A stretch of DNA of 45,265 nucleotides from Staphylococcus pseudintermedius (lineage in GTDB: Bacteria > Bacillota > Bacilli > Staphylococcales > Staphylococcaceae). The position numbers and the translations under genes were made by a program. This document shows, piece by piece, positions 19,694 through 29,039 of the stretch (positions within the stretch are counted from its first letter, which is position 1; every line of letters starts with the position of its first letter). The notes beneath the pieces were generated by a model. That model did no database searches and was not told the origin of the DNA. It was given only the letters and a program-made list of their open reading frames with translations. The stretch covers positions 1 to 45,265 of the forward strand of contig NZ_MLGE02000018.1 of assembly GCF_001792775.2 (NCBI RefSeq), in the 5' to 3' direction.

Positions 19694-19729
19694 ACCCCTT
19701 TTCTAATTAAAAGTAAACGCAAAAGGGGT
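19694..19729. terminator. GC-rich hairpin between mntE and the Panacea remnant
   Basis: Arms ACCCCTTTT / AAAAGGGGT (9 bp, perfect) flank an 18-nt loop; on the minus strand a short T-rich stretch follows. It could end mntE transcription or be part of the leader of the Panacea remnant, since it lies between that gene's candidate promoter and GTG start. Confidence 0.45.
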
Positions 19730-19751
19730 ACCCTCTACAAAAATAGACATT

Positions 19752-19780
19752 TATATAACCATTATAGGTAACAGGTTCAA
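19752..19780 (-). promoter_or_regulatory. Candidate promoter of the Panacea remnant
   Basis: On the minus strand TTGAAC (19775-19780) and TATATA (19752-19757) are spaced by 17 bp, about 65 bp upstream of the GTG start candidate. The rest of 19730-19930 holds no gene. Confidence 0.45.
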
Positions 19781-19930
19781 TCGCATATATTCCAAAAAAG
19801 CAAGCGACTTGGTAACACTTTTTAAAATAATTTCTAACTACAATATATGAAACTCTATTAGAGAAATATTAATTGATTTTAAAAATGATTTAATAAACAT
19901 TGACTTTTATAGATGTGAATTTTTAATATC

Positions 19931-20824
19931 CTATCTCTCTACATCATCCAATAAATAAGGTTCAATATGCACAATTGTTTCAACTTCACCTAGCCGTGCC
20001 TGTAATTTTGATTCAATATGATCAGATATCTCATGACTTTCGATGACATTTAATTTGGGGTTGACAGCTATAGTGACGTCGATAAATGAAATAACACCGT
20101 GACTTCTCGCTTTAATATCACGAATCTCTTTAATACCAGAAACAGATGAAATAATTTGTTGTATTTGTGTAAGCTCTTCCTCGTCATACCCATCAGTAAG
20201 TGTAACGGCCGTCTCTTTAAAAATATCAATACTTGCTTTCATAATGAGCAAACCAATCACAATGGCTGCAATAGTATCGAGCATCGGCACGCCCATATAA
20301 ACACCTAAAACGCCGATCACTGTACCAATCGACACAAGCGCATCCGAAAGGTTATCATAACTCGCTGCTCTTAAAGCACTGCTATTCACTTTTTTAGAAA
20401 GGTTACGATTGAAAATAAATACAGCAAACATAACAATACTTGAAATCATACCGACAATAATAGCAGATTGGTTTGGCTGAACGAATTCGCCTTGGTAAAA
20501 ATGCTTCACGCCTGTAATAATCACTTGAATACTGACCGCAAACATAATGAATGAAGCAATGAGTGATGCGATAAATTCAGAACGATAATGCCCATAAGGA
20601 TGATTGTTATCCACAGGTTTCATAGAGATTTGAAGTGCAATGAGTATGGCAATCGAACTAATGACATCTGTTGCATTGTTAATTCCGTCTGCCACTAGAC
20701 CTTGACTGCTCGCCAACCATCCGTATGCAATTTTTAATAATGTTAAAAATGTATAAGTAATGATGCTTAGTGTTGCGCCTTTTTTAGCTTGAGAAATTTT
20801 ATATTCTAATTGCAACGAAAACAC
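19931..20824 (-). CDS. mntE: Cation diffusion facilitator, probable Mn exporter MntE
   Basis: This 297-aa CDF transporter has six membrane helices and a cytoplasmic C-terminal metal-binding domain. The transport site in helix 2 is Asn49-x3-Asp53 (INNATD) and in helix 5 is Asp157-x3-Asp161 (YDNLSD). As I recall, this N-D/D-D set is described for manganese-exporting MntE, rather than the HD/HD set of zinc CDFs. It would pump Mn out of the cytoplasm in exchange for protons. The HPYGHYRSE loop is conserved in the family. Zinc or cobalt as substrate cannot be excluded. It is divergent from the symporter gene. Confidence 0.72.
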   Translation of the reverse strand: MFSLQLEYKISQAKKGATLSIITYTFLTLLKIAYGWLASSQGLVADGINNATDVISSIAILIALQISMKPVDNNHPYGHYRSEFIASLIASFIMFAVSIQVIITGVKHFYQGEFVQPNQSAIIVGMISSIVMFAVFIFNRNLSKKVNSSALRAASYDNLSDALVSIGTVIGVLGVYMGVPMLDTIAAIVIGLLIMKASIDIFKETAVTLTDGYDEEELTQIQQIISSVSGIKEIRDIKARSHGVISFIDVTIAVNPKLNVIESHEISDHIESKLQARLGEVETIVHIEPYLLDDVER

Positions 20825-20927
20825 CTCTAAAATGAATTGATAAGGTTTTGAGACTGTGATTATCTAACCTTTTTATAATAAAATGCGTTTAGCTATACTA
20901 TTATCCTACGAAAACGAATATAAATCT

Positions 20928-20992
20928 AGTTATAACTATAAAAATAAAGATTGCAAAATTGTTAATTTTCAGACTATAATGTTGTTATAACA
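20928..20992. promoter_or_regulatory. Twin GTTATAAC operators and CodY-like box at the gltP promoter
   Basis: The gltP promoter is TTGCAA (20951-20956), an 18-bp spacer and TATAAT (20975-20980). Two perfect 10-bp palindromes sharing the core GTTATAAC flank it: AGTTATAACT at 20928-20937 and TGTTATAACA at 20983-20992, 55 bp apart. A partial CodY box (AATTTTCAGACTATA, 20964-20978; 12 of 15 match AATTTTCWGAAAATT) overlaps the -10. The promoter is likely real; the operators are inference. Confidence 0.55.
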
Positions 20993-21010
20993 TTAAAGGG
21001 GATAGTCAGT

Positions 21011-22297
21011 ATGAAATTTAAAGGGTTAACAGTGAAAATTATTATAGCATTAATCTTAGGGATTGCGTTAGGTTCGATTTTCAATTTCTATGTCGAATCT
21101 AAATTTGTTGGATTTATCGATCAATATGTTTTTAATGTCATTGGTCAAATCTTCTTAAATCTAATCTTTATGCTCGTAGTACCGGTTGTATTCGTGTCGA
21201 TTGTACTCGGTGTAATTGGTGTTGGTGATCCAAAATTATTAGGCGGCATCGGCTTAAAAACACTCGTCTTTTTCTTATCGACAACAGCGATTGCGATAAC
21301 GTTAGCGATGTGTTTAGCATTAATCGTTAAACCAGGTGCTGGCCATTCAGACTTATTAAAATCAGAAGAAGTTACCACATATCAAAAGAAATTAGATGAT
21401 CAAAAGGCAACTGGGGCTTCTCCAATCAACCAGACATTTGATCAAACTTTAATTAATTTCTTTCCAAAAAACGCGATTCAATCAATGACAACAGGAAATA
21501 TGCTTCAGATTATTACATTTGCGATTTTCGTCGGTATCGGTATTATGATGGTAGGCGAACGAGGAAGGATTGTACATCAATTTTTCGAACAGTTTAATGA
21601 AGTCCTGATGTATATTATATCAATGGTAATGAATGTATTTGCGCCAATCGGTACATTTGGACTTGTCGCACATGCATTTACAGGCGCAGGCTTTGGTGCA
21701 ATCAGACAACTTGGTTTATACTTTATTGTTGTATTAGCCGCACTCTTTATTCATTTCTTTGTCGTCTATGGCGGTGCAGTGAAGTTTTTAGCGGGTCGTA
21801 GCCCAATTGAATTTTTCAAAGGTTTCTTCCCAGCGATTACAGTTGGTTTCGGGGGCTCAAGTTCTAACGCTGCACTTCCGGTTTCAATGGAATGTACGAA
21901 AAAAATGGGTGTCAAACCAGAAATTGCATCTTTCGTTCAACCTTTAGGGGCAACAATTAATATGGATGGTACTGCAATCATGCAAGGTGTCGCTACAATT
22001 TTCATTGCGCAATTATCTGGTGCGGATTTAACAGTTCTACAGCTCATTACCGTTGTCGCTGTAGCTGTTATTGCTTCTGTCGGAACAGCAGGCGTCCCTG
22101 GTGTAGGACTGATCATGTTGGCGATGGTATTAACTGCAGTCGATTTAAATCCAGCCGCTATCGGTATTATCTTAGGGATCGACCGTTTGTTAGATATGAC
22201 ACGTACAGCAGTAAACATTACTGGTGATGCCGCATGTGCATTGATTCTATCCGAACGTGAAGGACGAAAATTAAAAGGGAATATGCACGTAGAATAA
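21011..22297 (+). CDS. Dicarboxylate/amino acid:cation symporter (GltP/GltT family)
   Basis: This 428-aa DAACS-family importer takes up glutamate, aspartate or C4-dicarboxylates with protons or sodium. All landmarks of the fold are seen: the serine-rich hairpin 1 (FGGSSSNAALPVS), the helix-7 motif NMDGTAI, hairpin 2 (GTAGVPGVG) and the helix-8 substrate site DMTRTAVNITGDAA. Eight helices plus two re-entrant loops fit the length. It has its own promoter and terminator. Substrate within the family is not decided. Confidence 0.9.
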   Translation: MKFKGLTVKIIIALILGIALGSIFNFYVESKFVGFIDQYVFNVIGQIFLNLIFMLVVPVVFVSIVLGVIGVGDPKLLGGIGLKTLVFFLSTTAIAITLAMCLALIVKPGAGHSDLLKSEEVTTYQKKLDDQKATGASPINQTFDQTLINFFPKNAIQSMTTGNMLQIITFAIFVGIGIMMVGERGRIVHQFFEQFNEVLMYIISMVMNVFAPIGTFGLVAHAFTGAGFGAIRQLGLYFIVVLAALFIHFFVVYGGAVKFLAGRSPIEFFKGFFPAITVGFGGSSSNAALPVSMECTKKMGVKPEIASFVQPLGATINMDGTAIMQGVATIFIAQLSGADLTVLQLITVVAVAVIASVGTAGVPGVGLIMLAMVLTAVDLNPAAIGIILGIDRLLDMTRTAVNITGDAACALILSEREGRKLKGNMHVE

Positions 22298-22305
22298 ATG
22301 AATAC

Positions 22306-22349
22306 AAAAAACCAACGTTTCTTGCTATTTTAAGAAATGTTGGTTTTTT
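22306..22349 (+). terminator. Terminator of the symporter gene
   Basis: A 14-bp stem (AACCAACGTTTCTT / AAGAAATGTTGGTT, one wobble) with A-run before and T-run after. Confidence 0.88.
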
Positions 22350-22446
22350 AATTTACTTGTCTTATTTTGAAAGATAAATCAATTGAAGCTATTTGACAAA
22401 AACAAAATTAGCAACAACTTTTTAATTTTAGGTGAATGTTATTTCA

Positions 22447-23073
22447 TTACACTAAATGATTCTCCATGGCATAAATCGCGGCTTGTGTGCGATCGGTCAC
22501 TTCCAATTTAGAGAAAATGTGACTCACATGCGTTTTAATCGTCTTTTCCGATACGAACAATGTTTCAGCAATTTCTTTATTCGTCTTCCCTTTCGCCATT
22601 TCTTTCAGCACTTCTGTTTCCCGTTTGGACAATTTATTGAGCATATGCGGCTTCGTTATGACTGTATCCATCACCTGTTGCGCATCTTTATGAATCACTT
22701 TATCTCCTTGTAAAACCGTTTCAATAGAGGTCATTAATGCTTCCGGATCGACATCCTTCATTTCATAACCGTCTGCACCTGCTTGCATCGCTGACATGAC
22801 ATGCTCTTCATCTACATAACTTGTAAGCACTAATATTTTAATACCTGTATGTTGTTCTTTCAGTTTTTGAATTAATGTAATCCCATTCATTTCAGGCATA
22901 ACCAAATCAACAAGGATAAGTTCTGGTTCGATTTGATCGGTTGCTAAAGCATCTAATAGTGCTTGACCTTCCCCAAAGCTTCCTACAACTTCTATCTGTG
23001 GTTGTGTCGAAAGTAAAAATTCTAAGCCTTGCCTTACTATAAAATGATCATCCACAAGTGCAATTTTAGGCAT
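22447..23073 (-). CDS. airR: Response regulator AirR (NarL/LuxR type)
   Basis: This 208-aa regulator has an N-terminal receiver domain, with VDDH acidic pocket residues and phospho-acceptor Asp56 in LVDLVMPEMNG. The C-terminal LuxR helix-turn-helix (about 140-205) reads LSKRETEVLKEMAKGKTNKEIAETLFVSEKTIKTH. Together with the cysteine-bearing GAF kinase upstream and the xdrA neighbourhood, this is AirR (YhcR), the oxygen/redox-responsive regulator of S. aureus linked to agr, cap and cell-wall genes. The start overlaps the airS stop by one base (TAATG), with AGGGAGG just upstream. Confidence 0.9.
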   Translation of the reverse strand: MPKIALVDDHFIVRQGLEFLLSTQPQIEVVGSFGEGQALLDALATDQIEPELILVDLVMPEMNGITLIQKLKEQHTGIKILVLTSYVDEEHVMSAMQAGADGYEMKDVDPEALMTSIETVLQGDKVIHKDAQQVMDTVITKPHMLNKLSKRETEVLKEMAKGKTNKEIAETLFVSEKTIKTHVSHIFSKLEVTDRTQAAIYAMENHLV

Positions 23074-24197
23074 TATTGTCCCTCCCTGGGCTGTTGAAGT
23101 GGTAGTTGTATTGTAATTTTTGTTCCTTGATCACTTGCCATTTTTATTGTTCCTTTTAAAAATTTAATCCGTTGTCGCATATTCGACAATCCGTGTTTTT
23201 CGGCCGAATCAACTTGAGTCACGTCAAATCCTATACCGTTATCCTTCAATTCAACAATCAGATAGACGTCTGTTTGGTTCAACACAATATCCATATGGTT
23301 TGTTTGCGCATGCTTTTTCGTATTATTCATTGCTTCTTGCATGACACGGTACAGATGGGTCTCAATTTTATTTTCTAAGTCAATGAGTCCTTTGACCGTC
23401 ACATCAATATCTAGACCTATAAGACTTGCGTAATTTTTTAATGCATGAACAAGCCCTTTTTCGAGGCCTACCGGTTTTAACTGCCAAATTAACGCACGCA
23501 TTTCATTCACAGCGTTTTGACTCGTTTGCTCTATCTGCATAAATGCACGTTTTGACGTTTCCTCTTGCGTCATTTGACCTGCCGCATGTGCCGTTAATTT
23601 TAAAGAAAACAACATTTGATTAACCGAATCGTGTAAATCTCGAGCTAAGCGGTTACGTTCATTAATTCGTGCCGCTTCTTTCTCTTGATTGTTCAAGTCA
23701 ATCCGTTTTATCGCAGAACCGATTTGAAATGCAACAGATTCTAACAATTCGAGGTCTTCATCCGAGTAATGCGTCGTAAACGGCGTCGCGACATTTAACA
23801 GTCCAAATTGTTCATTACCAGAGCGTAAAGGTACTGTCGCATGATGGGTAATATCTTCAGTTTCTGTCACAAATTCACGACTGGCTAAATTAATGCGCGA
23901 ACAGTTAATGATATTAGAGGCTTTGGTCAATTTATGGTTATGGTATGCTTGGACACACCAACATGTCCCTTCTTTCATATAATGGCATTGGCGATTGGTT
24001 AAAGCTGAAGGTAATGAGTGCTGTGACTCTAATGTATGGCGGCCTTCTTCATCAATGAAAAATATCCACCCTGTTGTAAAATCGCTTCCCTTAATTAAAG
24101 AGTCTAACGCACCGTCGAGCATGGATTGTAATTCAGTTTCTTCGTTAAGGAATTCGGCAATTTCCTTTAATAACGCCAATCTTGTTGGTTTTTCCAT
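23073..24197 (-). CDS. airS: Redox sensor histidine kinase AirS (GAF, Fe-S)
   Basis: This 374-aa soluble kinase has no membrane segment. The N-terminal GAF domain (about 15-165) holds four cysteines, Cys71, Cys79, Cys81 and Cys99, in CHYMKEGTCWC and NCSRI. In AirS of S. aureus the GAF cysteines bind an oxygen-sensitive 2Fe-2S cluster. The HisKA_3 dimerisation helix carries His189 in RLARDLHDSVNQ, and the HATPase domain has DNGIGFD and EKHGLSNMRQR. I chose the ATG at 24197 (GGAGTG 6 nt upstream) over the GTG at 24206. It forms a coupled pair with airR. Confidence 0.9.
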   Translation of the reverse strand: MEKPTRLALLKEIAEFLNEETELQSMLDGALDSLIKGSDFTTGWIFFIDEEGRHTLESQHSLPSALTNRQCHYMKEGTCWCVQAYHNHKLTKASNIINCSRINLASREFVTETEDITHHATVPLRSGNEQFGLLNVATPFTTHYSDEDLELLESVAFQIGSAIKRIDLNNQEKEAARINERNRLARDLHDSVNQMLFSLKLTAHAAGQMTQEETSKRAFMQIEQTSQNAVNEMRALIWQLKPVGLEKGLVHALKNYASLIGLDIDVTVKGLIDLENKIETHLYRVMQEAMNNTKKHAQTNHMDIVLNQTDVYLIVELKDNGIGFDVTQVDSAEKHGLSNMRQRIKFLKGTIKMASDQGTKITIQLPLQQPREGQ

Positions 24198-24350
24198 TAT
24201 TGTCACTCCACTCTTTGCTACACATCAATCATCCAATTTTTATTCGTGTATGGATGTACATTTAACTTTATTATACACGTTGTTTCAATGAATAAAACCA
24301 TCAATCACCATTCGTTTTGTGTTATGATAAAGGAAATTAAGGAGGATTTT

Positions 24351-25181
24351 ATGAAATTTAAAGTTGCCGATACATTTAATGAACAATCCATTCGTGACAT
24401 ATTTAAAACATTACAATTGCCTAAAAAAGAGTTGCATACATTGAATATGTCAAAATCTATCACAGTGAATGATGAAGCTGCAAATTTACAAACTATCGTC
24501 CATACAGGTGACGAAATATACATTCCTGATGAAGACGCGAAAAGCCAATATTTACCGAGCTATCGTTATGCACAAATCGCTTATGAAGACGACTTTTTAG
24601 CGATTGTCTACAAACCGAAAGGCGTGAAAACACATCCGAATGATTTAAAAGAAAGTAATACGTTAATGAACCATGTCATTTATACGTTGAACCACCCTTA
24701 TGTTGAGCCTATTCATCGTCTTGACCAAGAGACAGTCGGCTTACTTATTGTGGCGAAGCATCCGATCATCAAAAAAATATTAGATCGTATGTTGGAAAAT
24801 AATGACATTCATCGTATTTATAAAGCACAAGTGAAAAGTTTATTGCCAATTAAGCCACAAACGATTGATTTACCAATTGGCAAGGATAAATTCCATCCGA
24901 ATAAACGTCGTGTCTCTCCTACCGGTCAACGTGCAGTGACACATATTTTGTCTTCTGAAATGATTGAAGAAGGTGTTTGTGAAGTGATGTTAAAGTTAGA
25001 TACTGGTCGTACACACCAAATTCGTGTGCATCTCGCTGAAATTGGTTATCCTGTACTGGGGGATCCATTATATAGTGATTCGAAATTACGTCAATTACAG
25101 CTTGAAAGTTATCAAATTGAAATGACGCATCCGATCACGCAACAACCGATTTCTGTGACGATTGATGATATTAAACAATAA
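24351..25181 (+). CDS. RluA-family pseudouridine synthase
   Basis: This 276-aa enzyme isomerises uridine in RNA. The catalytic region IHRLDQETVGLLIVAK contains the essential Asp of RluA-family motif II (HRLDxxTxG). The N-terminus resembles an S4-like RNA-binding domain (about residues 1-75), and the C-terminal GRTHQIRVHLAEIGYPVLGD is the second family signature. The target, 23S rRNA or tRNA, cannot be told. Translation starts at 24351 after AAGGAGG; the frame upstream to 24246 is not part of the gene. Confidence 0.92.
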   Translation: MKFKVADTFNEQSIRDIFKTLQLPKKELHTLNMSKSITVNDEAANLQTIVHTGDEIYIPDEDAKSQYLPSYRYAQIAYEDDFLAIVYKPKGVKTHPNDLKESNTLMNHVIYTLNHPYVEPIHRLDQETVGLLIVAKHPIIKKILDRMLENNDIHRIYKAQVKSLLPIKPQTIDLPIGKDKFHPNKRRVSPTGQRAVTHILSSEMIEEGVCEVMLKLDTGRTHQIRVHLAEIGYPVLGDPLYSDSKLRQLQLESYQIEMTHPITQQPISVTIDDIKQ

Positions 25182-25201
25182 TTAATTACAGGCAGATTTG
25201 A

Positions 25202-25238
25202 GGGCTTAGACAACACCATGTCCAAGCCCCCTTTTTTT
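25202..25238. terminator. Terminator between the pseudouridine synthase and ppk
   Basis: An 11-bp stem (GGGCTTAGACA / TGTCCAAGCCC, one mismatch) followed by a run of eight Ts on the plus strand. Confidence 0.85.
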
Positions 25239-25248
25239 ATACGCTTCA

Positions 25249-27417
25249 TTATTTACGCTTCAGATGCCCTTTCACACGGTCCATCCAATTCCTTTTTGCG
25301 CGTACGGGTTGTCCTGTCTCAATCATATTTTGCTTGGACAATGCTAACCCATATTCTTGTGCTTCACGCATTAAATATTCTTGTGAGTTGATCGGTGCTA
25401 ACTCATTTTTAACGTAATGATACACACCCGAAGCATCTTGATAACGACCTTTTTGATTGTCAGAAAGTTGTAAGTGCATAAAATCTACCAATCGTCTCGC
25501 AATGCGTTTATCCAAAATTGGGAATAAAATTTCAACACGTTTTATCATATTTCGCGTCATCATATCTGCAGAAGATAGATATATTTTCTCTTTGCCATTG
25601 TTATAGAAGTAATAAATACGTGAATGTTCTAACAAACGTCCGACGATACTCACGACTTCAATATTATCGCTAATACCAGGAATGCCCGGTTTCAAACAAC
25701 AAATCCCACGAATAATTAATTTCACTTGTACACCTGCTTGTGACGCTTCATACAATTTTTTAATTAATGCTTTATCCGTCAATGAATTCATTTTCATCAT
25801 CATTTTACCGTTTCCGTGTTGACGATGGCTTTCGATTTCTTCATCAATACGTTCAATAAATAAGTCACGTATTTCGTATGGTGCCACGATTAACTGTTGA
25901 TAATCCGGCTTCATGGAATAACCACTCAAATAATTGAAGAAATTCATCGCATCTTCTCCAATTTCTCGATTTGTTGTAATAATTCCCATATCTGTATACA
26001 ATTTGGCCGTTTTATCGTTGTAATTTCCTGTACCTAAATGCACAAAAGGAACGAGTTTACCATTGACACGTTTGACGACCAATGTAATTTTACTGTGGGT
26101 TTTCAAATGCGTCATACCATACATGACGTGACAACCCGCTTCTTCCAACATTTTTGCCCAATGCACATTATTTTCCTCATCGAAACGCGCTTTTAATTCC
26201 ACTAATACCGTGACTTGTTTACCATTTTCAGCAGCATTTTTAAGTGCTTCAATAATCGGTGAATCACTGCTGACACGGTATAACGTTTGTTTAATTGCCA
26301 ATGTGTCGGGGTCCTCAGATGCTTCCGTTATAAAGTCAACAATCGGATCAAAGGATTCATACGGATGATGGAAGAAAATATCACGTTTCAACGCCAAATC
26401 ATACACATTGTCATTGCCTAAAGATTGCGGCACTTGTGGTGTATAGCGCTCGTATTTCAAGTCCTTTAATTTATGTGATAAATGATCCACCAATTCAAAT
26501 ACCATCGTTAAATCAAGTGGGCCATTCGTATAATACACATCTTGAGGTTCTAATTCTAACGTATCAATCAACCAATCTATTTGCATCTCTTGTTGTTCAC
26601 GATGATCAATTTCTAACCTCACCGCTGCACCACTTTTACGCTCTTTTAAAAAGCGTTCAATTTCAATCAACAAATCTTCGGCACCATCTTCATGAATCGT
26701 TAAATCGGCATTTCTTGTAATTCTAAATGTATACGTATTCAGAATTTCATATCCTTTGAAAAGATAACCCATGAAAAAAGAAATCATATCCTCGATTAAA
26801 ATAATATATTGACGATTGCCTTCATTAATTGTAATAAAACGATTTAATAGTGTGGGGATTTGAACGATTGCTGAATTAATTTCATCACCAGTATCAATAT
26901 CGACAAAAATATTTAATGTTTTATTGTTTAGTTTTGGAAATGGTCGATATGCATCAATGCCCAACGGTGTTAATGTCGGCAAAATATCATTTAAGAAGAT
27001 TTGTTCAAGTTGCTTCCGCATATCTTCATTTAAAACATCCGGTTTGCATAAATACACATCATATGTTTTCAAAGTTTCAACTAAAGTATTGAAACGTTGG
27101 TATTGAAAGGCAACGTTTTGACGATTTTTCTGTTCAATTGCCTTTAACTGTTGTTGCGGCGTTAATTGCGCTTTATTCTCAGGCTTATTAAATCCCATTT
27201 TGACTTGGTCTTTTAATCCTGCCACACGCACCATAAAAAATTCATCTAAATTTGCGCTCCCAATCGCAATAAACTTAAGTTGCTCGAGTAATGGGTTTTG
27301 GTCGTCACAGGCTTCTTGCAATACTCTATAATTGAAGTCTAACCAGCTGACTTCACGATTGTTATAATAATCTGGATGGTTCAGGTCCAAACTTCCTTTT
27401 TCAATAGTCACTTTCAT
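25249..27417 (-). CDS. ppk: Polyphosphate kinase
   Basis: This 722-aa PPK1 makes long-chain polyphosphate from ATP, reversibly. The four-domain layout is present: N-terminal [17 protein letters not shown], middle domain, and two phospholipase-D-like catalytic halves with [15 protein letters not shown] (the phospho-accepting His) and [11 protein letters not shown], followed by [10 protein letters not shown]. The start is placed at the ATG 27417; a GTG at 27423 gives two more residues. It lies 75 bp after ppx in the same direction, a synthesis-degradation pair. Confidence 0.96.
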   Translation of the reverse strand: MKVTIEKGSLDLNHPDYYNNREVSWLDFNYRVLQEACDDQNPLLEQLKFIAIGSANLDEFFMVRVAGLKDQVKMGFNKPENKAQLTPQQQLKAIEQKNRQNVAFQYQRFNTLVETLKTYDVYLCKPDVLNEDMRKQLEQIFLNDILPTLTPLGIDAYRPFPKLNNKTLNIFVDIDTGDEINSAIVQIPTLLNRFITINEGNRQYIILIEDMISFFMGYLFKGYEILNTYTFRITRNADLTIHEDGAEDLLIEIERFLKERKSGAAVRLEIDHREQQEMQIDWLIDTLELEPQDVYYTNGPLDLTMVFELVDHLSHKLKDLKYERYTPQVPQSLGNDNVYDLALKRDIFFHHPYESFDPIVDFITEASEDPDTLAIKQTLYRVSSDSPIIEALKNAAENGKQVTVLVELKARFDEENNVHWAKMLEEAGCHVMYGMTHLKTHSKITLVVKRVNGKLVPFVHLGTGNYNDKTAKLYTDMGIITTNREIGEDAMNFFNYLSGYSMKPDYQQLIVAPYEIRDLFIERIDEEIESHRQHGNGKMMMKMNSLTDKALIKKLYEASQAGVQVKLIIRGICCLKPGIPGISDNIEVVSIVGRLLEHSRIYYFYNNGKEKIYLSSADMMTRNMIKRVEILFPILDKRIARRLVDFMHLQLSDNQKGRYQDASGVYHYVKNELAPINSQEYLMREAQEYGLALSKQNMIETGQPVRAKRNWMDRVKGHLKRK

Positions 27418-27492
27418 TGTCACCCCATTAATATTTTACAAAACATAGCGCAAGTCCCTATTTAGCGTAACATAAAATGAATGGGCTATAAT

Positions 27493-29019
27493 TTAAGCAT
27501 TTGTAAAAATAATATTAACCTTTGTTTTAAGTACTTTTTCGATATGTTTCTTTTGTCGATTAGATTGATAAGATTCGGCAATCGATTCACCTTGATCATT
27601 GACAAACAAGTCGTAACCTTCTTTTGTTGACTGTAATTTCACGTCTTGGACACTGTTCGTATTAGAGATATTTAATGCGTTTACAAACTTAATAATGCCC
27701 CCTAATGCTTGAATGTCTGATAGTTCATCATCAGAAAACCAATTTGTCTCTTCACTATACAATTTGAGTAACGTTTTATTTTTAAAGCTTGCGAGTAATG
27801 CCAATCGCACACGCTCTTTATGTGATAAGCCGTTAATCCCTGAATTTGCGATAATGTAATACGTATGTTGTGAACTCGAATCGGAATCAATAAATCGACC
27901 TAAATAATAAATATACGCCGCTTCAAGAAAAACTTGCTTTAAATCTTCATCAATTTTAAGCTTTTTCTCTTTCGTCAACTGTTCTAAGAGCGATTCGGCT
28001 AGTTTCACACGTTGATTGGCGCCACTTTCCTCGATTTTATACTCATTGGCTAAATGACGTAACGCATCTTGCAGAACATTGGTTTTATTAAATTCTTTTG
28101 GATACTTTTTAGCAATTTGATTCATAATGAAACCTTCACGTATCCCTTTTCTTGAGAAAGTGAACGCTGTCGCATCAATCATATCGAATAACACATTAAA
28201 TACCGATACGGCAGGTAAAATGATGTCTACACGATCACGACTCAATCCATCTAAAGTCGTTAACGTGTCACGTGAAGATTTTTTAAGCATTTGAAATACT
28301 TCTTTTAAATCACTTTGTTCCATCGTATAGCCATGGACACCCGCGATAGGATACTGATGTAAAGACTGATGAATACGCGCACAGTTACGCGCAGAACCAC
28401 CGATACCGACTAAATTAATATGCTGATTTTGTATCCATGACACTTTGCCAAATTCACTTTTCAAAAACTTTTCCATTTTCTTAATCGCATCTTTATCATT
28501 ATGCTCTTTTCCTTCAAAGAACATCCGTGTTAAAGTGACAACACCGAACGGAAAACTGATGGCTTCTTTAATCTTTTTTTCTTTAAATAGTGTTAACTCT
28601 GTAGAGCCCCCACCGATATCGACAGTGATGCCATTCCGAATACTTGTCGTGTGCGTGACTGCATAAGAGCCATAAAAAGCTTCATCTTCTTCAGGAATCA
28701 TAATAATTTCAAGGTCGAGTTCTTGTTGAATATGTTTTAAAATTTCTTTTTGGTTTTTAGATTGACGCATCGCTGCTGTCGCAATCGGATACAAATGTTC
28801 TACTTCAAAATCTGTCGCTACCTTTTTAAAACTTCTGAGTGCTGTGGTTAAAACATCGATCCCTTCTTGCGTCATATTCTGTTCAGCATCTAAATATTGA
28901 CTTAATCGTGCCGGTGTTTTAATGTTTTGAATTTCATTTAATCCTGTTTTCGGATCGTATCGAAAAATCACTAAGCGGATTGTGTTTGACCCAATATCTA
29001 TTAAACCGTTACGTTCCAT
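27493..29019 (-). CDS. ppx: Exopolyphosphatase (Ppx/GppA)
   Basis: This 508-aa ASKHA-fold phosphatase releases phosphate from polyphosphate ends; some members also hydrolyse pppGpp. Seen are DIGSNTIRLV (phosphate 1), VDIGGGSTELTLF (phosphate 2) and GIGGSARN. A C-terminal HD-like region (about 320-460) includes EAAYIYYLGRFID. GGAGG lies upstream of the ATG. With ppk it forms the polyphosphate module, sitting between the pseudouridine synthase and fumC. Confidence 0.95.
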   Translation of the reverse strand: MERNGLIDIGSNTIRLVIFRYDPKTGLNEIQNIKTPARLSQYLDAEQNMTQEGIDVLTTALRSFKKVATDFEVEHLYPIATAAMRQSKNQKEILKHIQQELDLEIIMIPEEDEAFYGSYAVTHTTSIRNGITVDIGGGSTELTLFKEKKIKEAISFPFGVVTLTRMFFEGKEHNDKDAIKKMEKFLKSEFGKVSWIQNQHINLVGIGGSARNCARIHQSLHQYPIAGVHGYTMEQSDLKEVFQMLKKSSRDTLTTLDGLSRDRVDIILPAVSVFNVLFDMIDATAFTFSRKGIREGFIMNQIAKKYPKEFNKTNVLQDALRHLANEYKIEESGANQRVKLAESLLEQLTKEKKLKIDEDLKQVFLEAAYIYYLGRFIDSDSSSQHTYYIIANSGINGLSHKERVRLALLASFKNKTLLKLYSEETNWFSDDELSDIQALGGIIKFVNALNISNTNSVQDVKLQSTKEGYDLFVNDQGESIAESYQSNRQKKHIEKVLKTKVNIIFTNA

Positions 29020-29039
29020 GTTTAAAACTTGCCTCCATA

